From NCBI RefSeq assembly GCF_003013405.1, contig NZ_PXZL01000023.1:1-64000 (forward strand): a stretch of 64,000 nt of DNA, read 5' to 3'. A program made the position numbers and the translations under genes. This document shows, one piece after another, positions 1 to 8,025 of the stretch (position 1 is its first letter; the number at the start of each line of letters is the position of its first letter). Below the pieces are notes generated by a model. It had not been told where the DNA came from and searched no databases. It worked only from the letters and a program-made list of their open reading frames with translations. The stretch is from Brevibacillus formosus. Its GTDB lineage: Bacteria; Bacillota; Bacilli; Brevibacillales; Brevibacillaceae.

Positions 1-1
1 A

Positions 2-202
2 GAGGAAACAGGAGAAATAAGCGAAGATCTTTGGTACACCGACCGAGACGGAATGCAAAAAGCGAAACATGCTCTTAAGCGTCCACCTCTGAAAAACATC
101 CTGAAAGAACTACTTTGGACGCGGTTGCGCTTTTTGCATGGAGTCGGGCAGTGAATCCCTCAGCGGGTGGGACAAGAAGCTGAGCGTTTCTCCTGTTTCC
201 TC
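2..202. repeat. Nested inverted-repeat element, about 200 nt
   Basis: Three nested inverted repeats fold this stretch on itself: a perfect 16-bp pair at 2-17/187-202, a 12-bp pair at 53-64/128-139 (containing GCAAAAAGCG), and a 7-bp pair at 79-85/116-122. No credible gene lies inside. This is the architecture of a non-coding mobile repeat (MITE-like) or a large structured RNA. It lies just past the end of the permease operon, but it is not a simple terminator because no U-tract follows. It may extend beyond the left edge. Confidence 0.6.
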
Positions 203-229
203 CCCACCACCACAGCGGGACAAATTTTG

Positions 230-1267
230 CTAGCGATTTCGGTTTTTATACAGCAAGTAGATGAAAAACGGAGCGCCAATGGCAGAGGTAAATACCCCTA
301 CAGGCACCTCGATTGGTGAGAATGCCATGCGTCCAATCAAATCGGCAAGTAATACGATAATGGCACCCAAGAAAGCCGAGAGTGTCATGGCACCCCCAAA
401 GGACGGACCAATCAGTTGCTTGGCAATGTGTGGAGCCAGCAAAGCCACAAAGCTGATATCTCCTCCAACAGAGACGGCTGTTCCCGTCAATGCCGCGCAA
501 ATCATCAGCAGGAGGAAGCGATCCAATTGCAAGGAACTGCCGAGACTCGTCGCGAGATCATCGCCGAGCTGTTGAATGTTCACACGTCTAGCAAGGAAGC
601 CGGCTACGAGAATCAGTCCGACGACCCACGGCAAAATCATGAATACGTCGTTCCAATCAACGCCGTAGATGCTGCCAGCCAGCCATAGCAATGCCTTATT
701 TTGCAGTAAAAACGGACTGAACATGATCAGCATGGTGACGATGGCACCCGCCGCGATTTTGATTCCAACACCGATCATGACGAGACGAAGCGGCGTGACG
801 CCTTTTTTCCAAGAGAGGGCGTACAGCAGGAATGTCGTCAACGTTGCCCCCAAAAAAGCGCTGGGAGGAAGCCACTTGATGCTCGCTGTTTCAAATAGGA
901 TCAAGAAGCCAACTGCAAAAACAGATGCTCCACCCGATACCCCAAGAATATCCGGGGAAGCCAGCGGATTGCGGACAAGACCCTGCATGATGGCACCAGC
1001 TACCGCAAGTGCAGCACCTACCAGAATGGCAATGACGATGCGCGGCAGTCGAAATTGCTCTACAATCAAAGCATTCTCTTCTGAACCGATTCCCAACAAA
1101 ACTTTTACCACATCGAGCGAGGCGATTTTCATTTCACCCATTCCGAGACTGACAACCGCTACTGCGATGACGATCAGCAAGGAGAGGAGCGAAAACAAGA
1201 TCGTCTTTTTATGTAGCTGAAACGATGAAAAGCGCTTGCCGATGCGAAGAGACAGGTAGTCTTTCAT
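230..1267 (-). CDS. Siderophore ABC transporter permease, FecCD family (second of pair)
   Basis: This is a polytopic inner-membrane permease of 345 residues, the normal length for the FecCD/BtuC family. It should pair with the permease encoded just upstream to form the channel of an Fe3+-siderophore importer. Visible family features are the N-terminal hydrophobic segment, the conserved R-x-P-R-I motif near residue 73, GAALAVAGAIMQGLVRNPLA, and the late cytoplasmic ATPase-contact stretch ending SFVALLAPHIAK. The start ATG overlaps the upstream stop by one base (TAATG), so translation is coupled. No ATPase gene lies in the window; a shared ATPase encoded elsewhere, as for the Bacillus YfiYZ-YfhA system, is likely. 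Confidence 0.9.
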   Translation of the reverse strand: MKDYLSLRIGKRFSSFQLHKKTILFSLLSLLIVIAVAVVSLGMGEMKIASLDVVKVLLGIGSEENALIVEQFRLPRIVIAILVGAALAVAGAIMQGLVRNPLASPDILGVSGGASVFAVGFLILFETASIKWLPPSAFLGATLTTFLLYALSWKKGVTPLRLVMIGVGIKIAAGAIVTMLIMFSPFLLQNKALLWLAGSIYGVDWNDVFMILPWVVGLILVAGFLARRVNIQQLGDDLATSLGSSLQLDRFLLLMICAALTGTAVSVGGDISFVALLAPHIAKQLIGPSFGGAMTLSAFLGAIIVLLADLIGRMAFSPIEVPVGVFTSAIGAPFFIYLLYKNRNR

Positions 1268-2274
1268 TATTTATCCAGCCCCTTGCGTGCGACATAGATG
1301 AAGAACGGAATCCCGATAAGGGCTGTCATTACTCCAATAGGAACTTCAGCAGGCATTGCAATATAGCGAGCGCCGATGTCTGCTAACAGCAGTAGGATGG
1401 AACCAAGCAGACCGCTGTACAAAAGTACCCAGCGTGTATCGATTCCGACGAGATAGCGGGCCAGATGCGGAGTGACCAAACCGACAAAACCAATAGGGCC
1501 AGCAACAGCAACTGCGCAACCGGATAAGAGAACAATGACGATTCCGACACTGAATTTGATCAATAATGTGCGTTGTCCGAGACCTTTTGCTACGTCATCA
1601 CCCATCAACAACGTTTGAATCGGACGTGCGAGGACAAAAGCAGCGATCCAGGCGATGATCATATAAGGAAAGACAGTGGCTAAGTATTCCAGCTTTCTGC
1701 CTCCGACTGATCCTGCCAGCCAGAAAAGCACCTCGTCTGTAGCCTTTTCATTTAGGACCATCATGCCGTGTCGGATCGAAGAAGCTAAAGCAGTGATAGC
1801 TGCCCCTGCTAGGACGAGCTTCACAGGTGAAAGTCCATCTCTGCCGAATGAACCGAGCAAGTAGACGATCAAACCTGCAACAGCGGCTCCTAAAAAGGAA
1901 ATCCACGTAAATTGGGTTAAGGAGCTGATCCCGACAAAAGTAACGGCGAACACAACAAATAGAGAAGCACCTGCATTAAGACCGAACAGTTCAACGTCTG
2001 CAACAGGGTTTCTCGTCAAGGATTGGAGCAGAGTTCCGGCCAAGCCGAGGCAGAAACCGACCGTAAGCGCATTGAGCACACGCGGTACTCGCACTTCTTT
2101 AATGACGATGTGTTCATTGGAGCCGTTAAAATTCGTATAGGCATCAATCGCAGTTTGCCAACTCGTGTCAATGATACCAAAGATGAGGCTGGCATAACTC
2201 AGGTAAGTCAGGAGGAGAAGGGCGAATACCAGTCCCAGAATTTTACGAAAGTTGCTAGCTAAAAAAGTATTCAT
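1267..2274 (-). CDS. Siderophore ABC transporter permease, FecCD family (first of pair)
   Basis: This 335-residue multi-spanning permease belongs to the same family as the next gene. It shows the hallmark R-V-P-R-V-L-N-A-L-T-V-G stretch and the motif LAGTLLQSLTRNPVADVELFGLNAGAS. The C-terminal half carries FVGLVTPHLARYLVG, the coupling region to the ATPase. It is the first gene of a two-permease operon divergent from the siderophore-binding lipoprotein. The 183-bp divergent region contains Fur-box-like palindromes, so iron repression is expected. The gene order resembles yfiZ-yfhA of Bacillus; the exact siderophore cannot be read from the sequence. Confidence 0.9.
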   Translation of the reverse strand: MNTFLASNFRKILGLVFALLLLTYLSYASLIFGIIDTSWQTAIDAYTNFNGSNEHIVIKEVRVPRVLNALTVGFCLGLAGTLLQSLTRNPVADVELFGLNAGASLFVVFAVTFVGISSLTQFTWISFLGAAVAGLIVYLLGSFGRDGLSPVKLVLAGAAITALASSIRHGMMVLNEKATDEVLFWLAGSVGGRKLEYLATVFPYMIIAWIAAFVLARPIQTLLMGDDVAKGLGQRTLLIKFSVGIVIVLLSGCAVAVAGPIGFVGLVTPHLARYLVGIDTRWVLLYSGLLGSILLLLADIGARYIAMPAEVPIGVMTALIGIPFFIYVARKGLDK

Positions 2275-2348
2275 GATGACTACATCCTTATTTCTTAGAT
2301 GGTTTCATAGTTAAGTGTAGAGCTACATAAAGGAAGTGTCAATGATGT

Positions 2349-2363
2349 TGATAGTCATTATCA
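2349..2363. promoter_or_regulatory. Fur box (strong)
   Basis: TGATAGTCATTATCA matches the Bacillus 7-1-7 Fur consensus (TGATAATNATTATCA) at 13 of 14 defined positions. It lies between the divergent permease operon and the lipoprotein gene, so it probably controls both. Confidence 0.8.
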
Positions 2364-2412
2364 TTTTATGATTGACTTTTGACAAGCAGGGGAGTAGGAT
2401 AGACTCTGTCAT

Positions 2413-2427
2413 TGATATGAATTCTCA
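2413..2427. promoter_or_regulatory. Second, weaker Fur-box-like palindrome
   Basis: TGATATGAATTCTCA matches the 7-1-7 consensus at 11 of 14 positions. It lies about 30 bases before the lipoprotein start, where bound Fur would block transcription of that gene. Confidence 0.5.
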
Positions 2428-2457
2428 TTATAGAAAAGGGAAAGGGGTCCTTTCATC

Positions 2458-3468
2458 ATGTTTTCTCGTACATATCGGACCGCAGGCGGTAAAGCTTTCT
2501 TTGCTGTCTTAATGGCGCTCTTGCTGGTTGTTACCGGTTGTGGTGCTCCGCAAGCAAGCGAACAAAAGCCGGCAGAACAAAAGCCTGCTGATCAAGCAAC
2601 AGGCAATTCCGAGGGTTCCGGCCAAAGCTACACAGTGAAACACGCGATGGGCGAAACAACCATCAAAGGTAAACCAGAACGCATCGTCATGTTGACTAAC
2701 CAAGGTACTGAAACTCTGATGGCTCTCGGTGTGAAGCCAGTAGGGGCTGTAGGTGCAGCTAATGATCCAACACAATTCTACGATTTCACCAAGTCTTTCC
2801 TTGAAGGTACAAAATCCGTTGGTACAGAAGGACAACCTAACCTGGAAGCAATCGCGGCACTGAAGCCTGACCTGATTCTGGGTATGAAGTTCCGTCATGA
2901 AAAAATTTATCAACAATTGACTGCAATTGCTCCAACCGTATTCGTGGAAGAGCCACGCGGCGACTGGAAAGAAAACTTCTCCTTGTTCGCAGAAGCAGTA
3001 AACAAAAAGGCTGAGGGTGAAAAAGTCCTCGCTGATTGGAACAAGCGCGTAGAAGACTTTAAAGCAAAAGCTGGCGACAAACTGAGCACAAAGGTATCTG
3101 TTGTTCGCTTTATGCCAGGTAAAGTACGCATCTACTACAAAAACACCTTCACTGGCGCGATCTTCAAAGACCTTGGTCTGGCTCGTCCAGCTTCCCAAGA
3201 CAAAGACGATTTCGCAGCAGAAGTAACCAAAGAGCGCATTCCAGAAATGGACGGCGACATCATGTTCTACTTCACGTACGAAACAGGCAAAGGCGAGGCT
3301 TCCAAGCTGGAGCAAGAGTGGACAAACGATCCACTTTGGAAAAACCTGAACGTCGTGAAAGCAGGCAAAGCATTCAAAGTAGATGACACCATCTGGAATA
3401 CTTCCGGTGGCGTAATTGCAGCGAATAAAGTACTGGATGAGCTGGAAGGCTACATCATCGGTAAATAA
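2458..3468 (+). CDS. Iron-siderophore substrate-binding lipoprotein
   Basis: This 336-residue protein is the extracellular receptor of the importer formed with the two divergent permeases. The N-terminus is a lipoprotein signal with the lipobox VVTGC near residue 28, followed by a Glu/Lys/Pro/Ala-rich linker. The remainder fits the TroA/FepB-type periplasmic-binding fold: the opening ERIVMLTNQGTETLMALGV, then NLEAIAALKPDLILG, are typical of FhuD/FeuA/YfiY-like receptors. An AAAGGGG ribosome site precedes the ATG. The gene is single and ends in a strong terminator. Fur control is inferred from the boxes upstream. Confidence 0.92.
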   Translation: MFSRTYRTAGGKAFFAVLMALLLVVTGCGAPQASEQKPAEQKPADQATGNSEGSGQSYTVKHAMGETTIKGKPERIVMLTNQGTETLMALGVKPVGAVGAANDPTQFYDFTKSFLEGTKSVGTEGQPNLEAIAALKPDLILGMKFRHEKIYQQLTAIAPTVFVEEPRGDWKENFSLFAEAVNKKAEGEKVLADWNKRVEDFKAKAGDKLSTKVSVVRFMPGKVRIYYKNTFTGAIFKDLGLARPASQDKDDFAAEVTKERIPEMDGDIMFYFTYETGKGEASKLEQEWTNDPLWKNLNVVKAGKAFKVDDTIWNTSGGVIAANKVLDELEGYIIGK

Positions 3469-3472
3469 TGAG

Positions 3473-3504
3473 AAAAGACGGGACTGATGCTCCCGTCTTT
3501 TTTT
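3473..3504. terminator. Bidirectional intrinsic terminator
   Basis: The 10-bp stem AAAGACGGGA/TCCCGTCTTT with a 7-nt loop is followed by a T-tract on the + strand and by TTTTCTC on the minus strand. It serves the lipoprotein gene and the convergent anti-sigma gene. Confidence 0.9.
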
Positions 3505-3510
3505 GTGTGG

Positions 3511-4752
3511 TTATCCCGCCATATTGTTGAATGTTCCTCGCGGGTAGTAAATGTTTACGTGATCGATGTAGAGGCTGTTCGGATCATCGGTCATGATGCC
3601 GGAGAAAATGAATTTTAATTCATAATCAGGGGTTACCTTGTAGGTGTAGATAGTTTGCCCGCCCGTTGTGGTTTTGCTGGCTGGCTCCCCAAGTGTTTCA
3701 CGCACCTCGGCAAGTGTGATTGCTTGCAGGCGAGGGTCATAGGAACGAATATCAACGATCTGCATTCCTTTGTTAAAGGCGAAGACTAGATTGAGATCTC
3801 GGTACGTATTGTACGTGATGCCATTGACGAAGGAGACGACATCCGGTTTGCCCAGCTGTTTTTCTGCGTCATCAAATACATCCTTTTCTAAACGATACTG
3901 ACTGCCGAAGGCCTGGCCATTTTTGGAAAGGTCTCGCACGCTCTGCAAAATCTCGGCATTGTTCGCGTACAACATTAGATTTTTGTTTCCTTGCGGGTAA
4001 TACAATTGGCATTCAACCAACGCCAAGTCATCTTGCTTTTGTGTTCCTTTAAAAATCAATTTCACCTGATAGTTGCTTGTTACATCGTACGTGTAAATAA
4101 CCAGATTGCCAAACTCGCTGATCCGTGCTGGCCTTCCCCAGCTCTTTTCAACAGCAGACATACTGACTTGCATCAAGCGGGGATCTCTCTTGCGAATGTC
4201 TACGAGCTGCATCCCTTTGTTGTAACCGAACACGACCTTATGTTTCGGATAGGCGGAGTAGGTCAGACCATTTGCTTCGTAGGTTTTTTCAGGCTTGCCC
4301 CACTCCTTTTCTACTTCCTCCAGCATTGTTTTCTCCAGTAAGAAGGGGAGAGAAAGTACTTTGCCTTTTTCAGCATCTGAGCGAATTTGCGCCAACAGCC
4401 CATCTGACTGCGGAATAGGCTGTGTCGTTACGCTGTTGTTTGGAACCGGTCCCGGAGAAGCGGTAGGAGAGCCAGGAGCAATAGGCGCAACAGTGTCTGG
4501 CAATGTACTCTGTTGTTGGTTCGTAAGGAGTGAGGCTCCCAGCCAGACGGTCGCAGCGAGTACGGAGCAGAGGGCCAACCCCTTGCCAATCATCGCGAAA
4601 CCACGATAAGAAGCAGTCCCCCCAGATTTGCTCACATTTGTTTGGCGAATAGCAGAAACGATCTCGTGCTTTTTTTCTCCGCTCATTTTCATATCCGGCA
4701 TCCCTTTCAATTTCTCTAGTAAATCATGGTCTGAATTAGATCGCATCGCCAA
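3511..4752 (-). CDS. Membrane anti-sigma factor with two DUF4309 (YjgB-like) sensor repeats
   Basis: This 413-residue protein has a short charged cytoplasmic N-terminus, a membrane helix at about residues 51-76, a Pro/Ser/Thr-rich linker to about 115, and two homologous extracellular repeats (about 117-257 and 265-410). Each repeat carries LxxEKxxxxxxEKxxGKP, a Y-x-x-Y stretch and the signature KGMQ(L/I)VDIR, followed by DPRL. This resembles the YjgB/DUF4309 family. Its start lies inside the end of the upstream ECF sigma gene (17-bp overlap), so by context it is the cognate anti-sigma factor of RsiX type. It lacks the zinc-binding HxxxCxxC motif. ATG codons 1 and 3 are both usable after AGGAGA. 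Confidence 0.75.
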   Translation of the reverse strand: MAMRSNSDHDLLEKLKGMPDMKMSGEKKHEIVSAIRQTNVSKSGGTASYRGFAMIGKGLALCSVLAATVWLGASLLTNQQQSTLPDTVAPIAPGSPTASPGPVPNNSVTTQPIPQSDGLLAQIRSDAEKGKVLSLPFLLEKTMLEEVEKEWGKPEKTYEANGLTYSAYPKHKVVFGYNKGMQLVDIRKRDPRLMQVSMSAVEKSWGRPARISEFGNLVIYTYDVTSNYQVKLIFKGTQKQDDLALVECQLYYPQGNKNLMLYANNAEILQSVRDLSKNGQAFGSQYRLEKDVFDDAEKQLGKPDVVSFVNGITYNTYRDLNLVFAFNKGMQIVDIRSYDPRLQAITLAEVRETLGEPASKTTTGGQTIYTYKVTPDYELKFIFSGIMTDDPNSLYIDHVNIYYPRGTFNNMAG

Positions 4753-5260
4753 TCATCTCCTTTTTCTCACGCTCAAGTATTTCTCTGACGGCTTTCATGG
4801 CACGGTGCAATGTTACGTTTACTTTGTTTTCGGACCACCCCAGTATTTCAGCGGTCTCCTTGGAGGACAGTCCCTTGACTCCACGCAAAATGAGCACCTC
4901 GCGAAAAGCGGGCTTTACGTCACGGATTGCATGGTAAAGTGTTTGCTGCTCCTCATGTACGTGTACAATTTCTTCAGGTGTTTTTTCTTCAGTCTCTACA
5001 TTCGCCAGCCATTTATCTGGCAGCCAATTACGAAAACGTTGCTTTCGTTTATGATCGATGGCGGTATTCCTCGCGATCGTCAACAGCCATGTTTTCGGTT
5101 GAGATCTGCCTTCGAATGCATCCAGAGACCGAAGCGCTTTTAAAAAGACATCCTGAACGAGGTCTTCTACATCGCGGGTTCCTGTATAGTAAATAAGAAA
5201 TTTGTAAATATCATCGCCATAGCGTAGGAACCATTGCTCCATTAAACCGTTTTTGTCCAT
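4736..5260 (-). CDS. ECF RNA polymerase sigma factor (SigX/SigW type)
   Basis: This 174-residue protein contains only sigma regions 2 and 4, the standard ECF layout. Region 2 is seen as DVEDLVQDVFLKALRSLDAFEGRSQPKTWLLTIARNTAIDHKRK (read in segments, residues about 30-73). Region 4 is LRGVKGLSSKETAEILGWSENKVNVTLHRA, with its helix-turn-helix at about 130-155. The TWLLTIARN segment closely matches Bacillus SigX-like factors, which govern cell-envelope charge and antimicrobial-peptide responses; that role is an inference. AAAGGTGG precedes the ATG. A matching ECF promoter just upstream suggests autoregulation. Confidence 0.88.
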   Translation of the reverse strand: MDKNGLMEQWFLRYGDDIYKFLIYYTGTRDVEDLVQDVFLKALRSLDAFEGRSQPKTWLLTIARNTAIDHKRKQRFRNWLPDKWLANVETEEKTPEEIVHVHEEQQTLYHAIRDVKPAFREVLILRGVKGLSSKETAEILGWSENKVNVTLHRAMKAVREILEREKKEMIGDAI

Positions 5261-5296
5261 AGCTGAACCACCTTTTGTACGTTCTACTTGTAATTT

Positions 5297-5322
5297 GACG
5301 ACTCATGGTGCATTTCATTACA
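5297..5322 (-). promoter_or_regulatory. Candidate autoregulatory ECF sigma promoter
   Basis: Read on the minus strand, TGTAAT is separated by 16 bp from CGTC. This closely follows the TGTAAC/TGAAAC-N16-17-CGTC form recognised by SigX/SigW-type factors. It lies 37 bp before the sigma gene. Confidence 0.6.
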
Positions 5323-5325
5323 AAA

Positions 5326-5359
5326 ACAAAAAAACTGCCGGAAACAAAGGTCCGACAGT
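5326..5359 (-). terminator. Terminator of the fetAB operon
   Basis: On the minus strand ACTGTCGGA pairs with TCCGGCAGT (one wobble) and is followed by TTTTTTTG. Confidence 0.85.
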
Positions 5360-5367
5360 GTGTGTAT

Positions 5368-6132
5368 TTAAGAGTGGAGCATGGAATCCCGCGTAAACCA
5401 TAGCTGATAGCTGAGCATGCTGATCAGAACCGCCGAAATGGCAGCAGAGGAGCTGAAGCTGAGCATAATGAGGATTTGGTAGCGCACGGCCTCGATGGGA
5501 CTGGCACCCGCGACGATCATTCCGGTCATCATCCCTGGCAATTGGACGAGTCCGATTGTTTTCATCGTGTCAAAGGTAGGAATCATGCTTGCTTTGACGG
5601 CCCGCTTCAATACCACATGCACGGCTTGGCGTGTAGTCGCTCCGAGACAAAGCAGTGTCTCGATTTCCCCACGGGAGGCTTCTACTTCTCTGTTCATATG
5701 CGTGAGAAAAAGGCTCGTGACAATCATAGAGCTGCCAATAATCATGCCGCTCATCGGGATGAGGTACTGCGGCGTAGGAGAGACAAGCCCGAGTACAACC
5801 AACAGTCCCATAGTGATGATCTCTGTTATCGCAAGTGAAAGGGAGATCCGCCAAAAGATCCCTGATAAATGCTTCGCTCTGCTGGCAGCGTTCCACGAAG
5901 CGACCAAGATCATCATGAGAATGATCAATAAAATAAACCAGACACTGTCGGCAGCAAAGACAAAATTTAGGACGTAGCCGATCGCGAGCAATTGAACGGT
6001 AGAGCGGATAGTGCCTATCAAAATATCTTTTTCCAAACCGAGCTTCTGCCAAACGGAGAGCAGAAGGGCAATGAAAACAAAGGCATAAGCAAAGAATAGC
6101 CACATGTATGAACCCGTAAACGTATGCGTCAT
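5368..6132 (-). CDS. fetB: FetB-type ABC exporter permease (UPF0014)
   Basis: This 254-residue integral membrane protein has about seven hydrophobic segments. The family signature is clear: IRSTVQLLAIGYVL near residue 43, PMSGMIIGSSM near 126, EIETLLCLGAT near 157, and GLVQLPGMMTGMIVAGASP near 197. With FetA it forms an ABC exporter linked in E. coli to iron efflux and peroxide tolerance (YbbM/YbbL). The ATG overlaps the upstream ATPase stop (ATGA), with GAGGTG as ribosome site. Its place near siderophore uptake genes fits metal homeostasis. Confidence 0.9.
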   Translation of the reverse strand: MTHTFTGSYMWLFFAYAFVFIALLLSVWQKLGLEKDILIGTIRSTVQLLAIGYVLNFVFAADSVWFILLIILMMILVASWNAASRAKHLSGIFWRISLSLAITEIITMGLLVVLGLVSPTPQYLIPMSGMIIGSSMIVTSLFLTHMNREVEASRGEIETLLCLGATTRQAVHVVLKRAVKASMIPTFDTMKTIGLVQLPGMMTGMIVAGASPIEAVRYQILIMLSFSSSAAISAVLISMLSYQLWFTRDSMLHS

Positions 6133-6881
6133 CGCTGCACCTCACTCAGGGCAGCATGGACATTTCCATCTTGCAAAAATTCACGAGCTTCCACGGATTG
6201 GGGTGAGTGGAAAAACGCTTCACATTCAGTGTCTTCTGCGAGCTGGTGGTTGGCCATAAACCAAATGCGCTTGCAAGCGACCCGTGCTTCTTCTAAATCA
6301 TGTGTGACCCAAATTAAGGTCGTGCCCGTTTGATGGTGCAAATCGACGAGGAGCCGCTCAGCAGCCTGCTTGCTTTTCGTATCGAGTGAAGCGGTGACCT
6401 CATCCAGCAGCAGGACAGGTGGCTGAAGTAACAGGCTGCGAACGAGAGCGAGCCGTTGCTTTTCGCCGCCGGAGAGTTGAGCGGCAGGTTTTGACCAATC
6501 GATCTCTTCCATATATAACTGCTCCATCAAGTCAGAGGCGAGCTTCTTATCAAAAGGACGCTGATGCAGGGTACTAACTGTCTGCAGGTTGTCTTCCACA
6601 CTGCCTGGCAGCATAACAGCCTGCTGTGCCACATAACTGATTTTCATTCGCCAAGCTCTCGCGTCCCACAGTGACATTTCCTTTTTCTCCAAGAAAACTG
6701 TACCGGCATCAGGCGGCAGAAGACGACCCAAAATACGAAGCAAGGTGCTTTTTCCCTGGCCTGATTTTCCCAGAATTCCAATAATCGTAGGCTCCATAAT
6801 GCTAGTGTTTACGTCACGGAACAACCATGTACTCGTAGAGGAGTCGATTTGTTTCCCCAAAGCTTCAATCTTGATGGTCAT
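6129..6881 (-). CDS. fetA: FetA-type ABC exporter ATPase
   Basis: This is the ATP-binding partner of the FetB permease. Visible motifs are Walker A GKSGQGKST, the Q-loop in SYVAQQA, the signature LSGGEKQR, Walker B VLLLDE followed by VTASLD, and the switch His in WVTHD. The start was set at the internal ATG (protein MTIKIEAL..., 250 residues) because GGGGAGG sits 9 bases upstream of it. A longer frame exists but has no ribosome site. Stop and next start overlap by four bases, so the two genes are co-translated. Confidence 0.9.
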   Translation of the reverse strand: MTIKIEALGKQIDSSTSTWLFRDVNTSIMEPTIIGILGKSGQGKSTLLRILGRLLPPDAGTVFLEKKEMSLWDARAWRMKISYVAQQAVMLPGSVEDNLQTVSTLHQRPFDKKLASDLMEQLYMEEIDWSKPAAQLSGGEKQRLALVRSLLLQPPVLLLDEVTASLDTKSKQAAERLLVDLHHQTGTTLIWVTHDLEEARVACKRIWFMANHQLAEDTECEAFFHSPQSVEAREFLQDGNVHAALSEVQR

Positions 6882-6907
6882 ATGTAAAAGCCTCCCCGTT
6901 AACGCGG

Positions 6908-6940
6908 AAAACACCGAAGAGGACAAGTCTTCGGTGTTTC
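6908..6940 (-). terminator. Terminator after the cytochrome c gene
   Basis: The 10-bp perfect stem ACACCGAAGA/TCTTCGGTGT (loop of 7) is followed on the minus strand by TTTTCC. It separates the cytochrome gene from fetAB. Confidence 0.8.
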
Positions 6941-6963
6941 TTTCCTACAGGCTATCTATGTAC

Positions 6964-7359
6964 TTATTTCTTCTCCGACAGCCACTGTGAAACCGCTTGA
7001 ATTTCTGGTTGTTTCTTCAGCATTCCAGGGGGCATGCCGCCTTTACCTTCTTTGATGATTTTAGCAATGTCGTCAGCGCTAAGCGTTGCTCCAATTTTTG
7101 TCAGGTTTGGACCTGCAATGCCTTCGAGATTTTGACCATGACAGGAAGCGCAATTTTGTTTGAATACAGCAGCAGCGTCAATTTGTGCAGTTGGTGCGCC
7201 GCCACCATTTGCTTCTTCGCCATGTTTTGGTGGGAAAATAATTGATCCTACAAGTGCAATGAGAAAAACAAGAAACAAGATACCAAACGAAGTAAAAAAG
7301 GCCTTCGCGGAATCAATTACATCGTTTTGATTCATGTCTTTTTTGTTGGACCCAGCCAT
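6964..7359 (-). CDS. Membrane-anchored c-type cytochrome (c-550/551 class)
   Basis: This 131-residue protein has an N-terminal membrane anchor (about residues 21-42), a Gly/Ala-rich linker and a small cytochrome c domain. The haem site CASCH lies at residues 70-74, and GGMPPGM supplies the likely axial Met. It acts outside the membrane as an electron carrier to a terminal oxidase, like CccA/CccB of Bacillus. A TM anchor rather than a lipobox favours the CccA type. The ATG chosen follows GGGAGG; an upstream TTG frame would place that ribosome site inside the gene. Confidence 0.9.
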   Translation of the reverse strand: MAGSNKKDMNQNDVIDSAKAFFTSFGILFLVFLIALVGSIIFPPKHGEEANGGGAPTAQIDAAAVFKQNCASCHGQNLEGIAGPNLTKIGATLSADDIAKIIKEGKGGMPPGMLKKQPEIQAVSQWLSEKK

Positions 7360-7640
7360 CTGACAAAGACCTCCCAAAGCAAATTATAAAGTTTCATTGT
7401 AATTTTACGGCAAAAGTTTGACAATATCAAGGCGACTACCAAACAAGACAAAGAAAGTACACAATTTGCCATTTTTTCGTAAAAACACGGTGTCCTTATT
7501 CTACCTTATAAGGGTCAATATTATTTGAGAGAATTTCTCTTATAATGGAAGGGTTAGCGGGTTGCTGTTACCAGACAAGTGTGATAAAGTTGTTGTATTG
7601 GTTTTTTCCGCCTTGGAAATACGTTTTGAGGTGAATGAAG

Positions 7641-7883
7641 ATGGCATTGGCTGCGAAAATTTTACTTGTGATCGCAAGTATTGGCTTAATTATCGTCGTG
7701 TTGCTGCAATCGGGAAAAAGTGCCGGCCTTTCCGGAGCGATTGGTGGCGGCGCAGAGCAACTGATGGGCAAACAAAAAGCCCGCGGGATTGACGCACTTT
7801 TAGGGAAACTGACCGTTGTATTTGCGGTTGGCTTCATGATTTTTGCGATTTTGCTCGGGTATTTCTTGAAAACAGGAGCGTAA
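7641..7883 (+). CDS. secG: Preprotein translocase subunit SecG
   Basis: This 80-residue protein has two membrane helices (about 3-23 and 55-76) flanking the conserved loop LLQSGKSAGLSGAIGG, then GAEQLMGKQKARG. It is the small accessory subunit of the SecYEG export channel. The second of two in-frame ATGs is chosen because GAGGTG lies about 8 bases before it; the first ATG (7635) is too close. The order secG-rnr-smpB-ssrA is the conserved Bacillales arrangement. Confidence 0.95.
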   Translation: MALAAKILLVIASIGLIIVVLLQSGKSAGLSGAIGGGAEQLMGKQKARGIDALLGKLTVVFAVGFMIFAILLGYFLKTGA

Positions 7884-7897
7884 TAGACGAACGGCCG

Positions 7898-7928
7898 AAA
7901 GACAGCGAGTGCAACTTGCTGTCTTTTT
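7898..7928 (+). terminator. Terminator after secG
   Basis: GACAGCGAGT pairs with ACTTGCTGTC (one wobble, 3-nt loop) and runs into TTTTTCT. It may be partial, since rnr commonly follows secG in one unit. Confidence 0.8.
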
Positions 7929-8025
7929 CTCTATTCCGATTGCGATATGCGGGAACGGTGAATACTACATAATAGGATGGTCATGGAGAAACGCGGGAAT
8001 GCCACGCGAAAAAGGAGGTTTGTGA

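Noticed and set aside
2509..3315. 268-residue frame opposite the siderophore receptor
   Set aside because: Shadow of the receptor gene: Cys/Phe/His-rich translation, no ribosome site, no family pattern.
7501..7560. Promoter of secG with TATAAT at about 7540
   Set aside because: No acceptable -35 box lies 16-18 bases upstream; the TATAAT alone is too weak to list.
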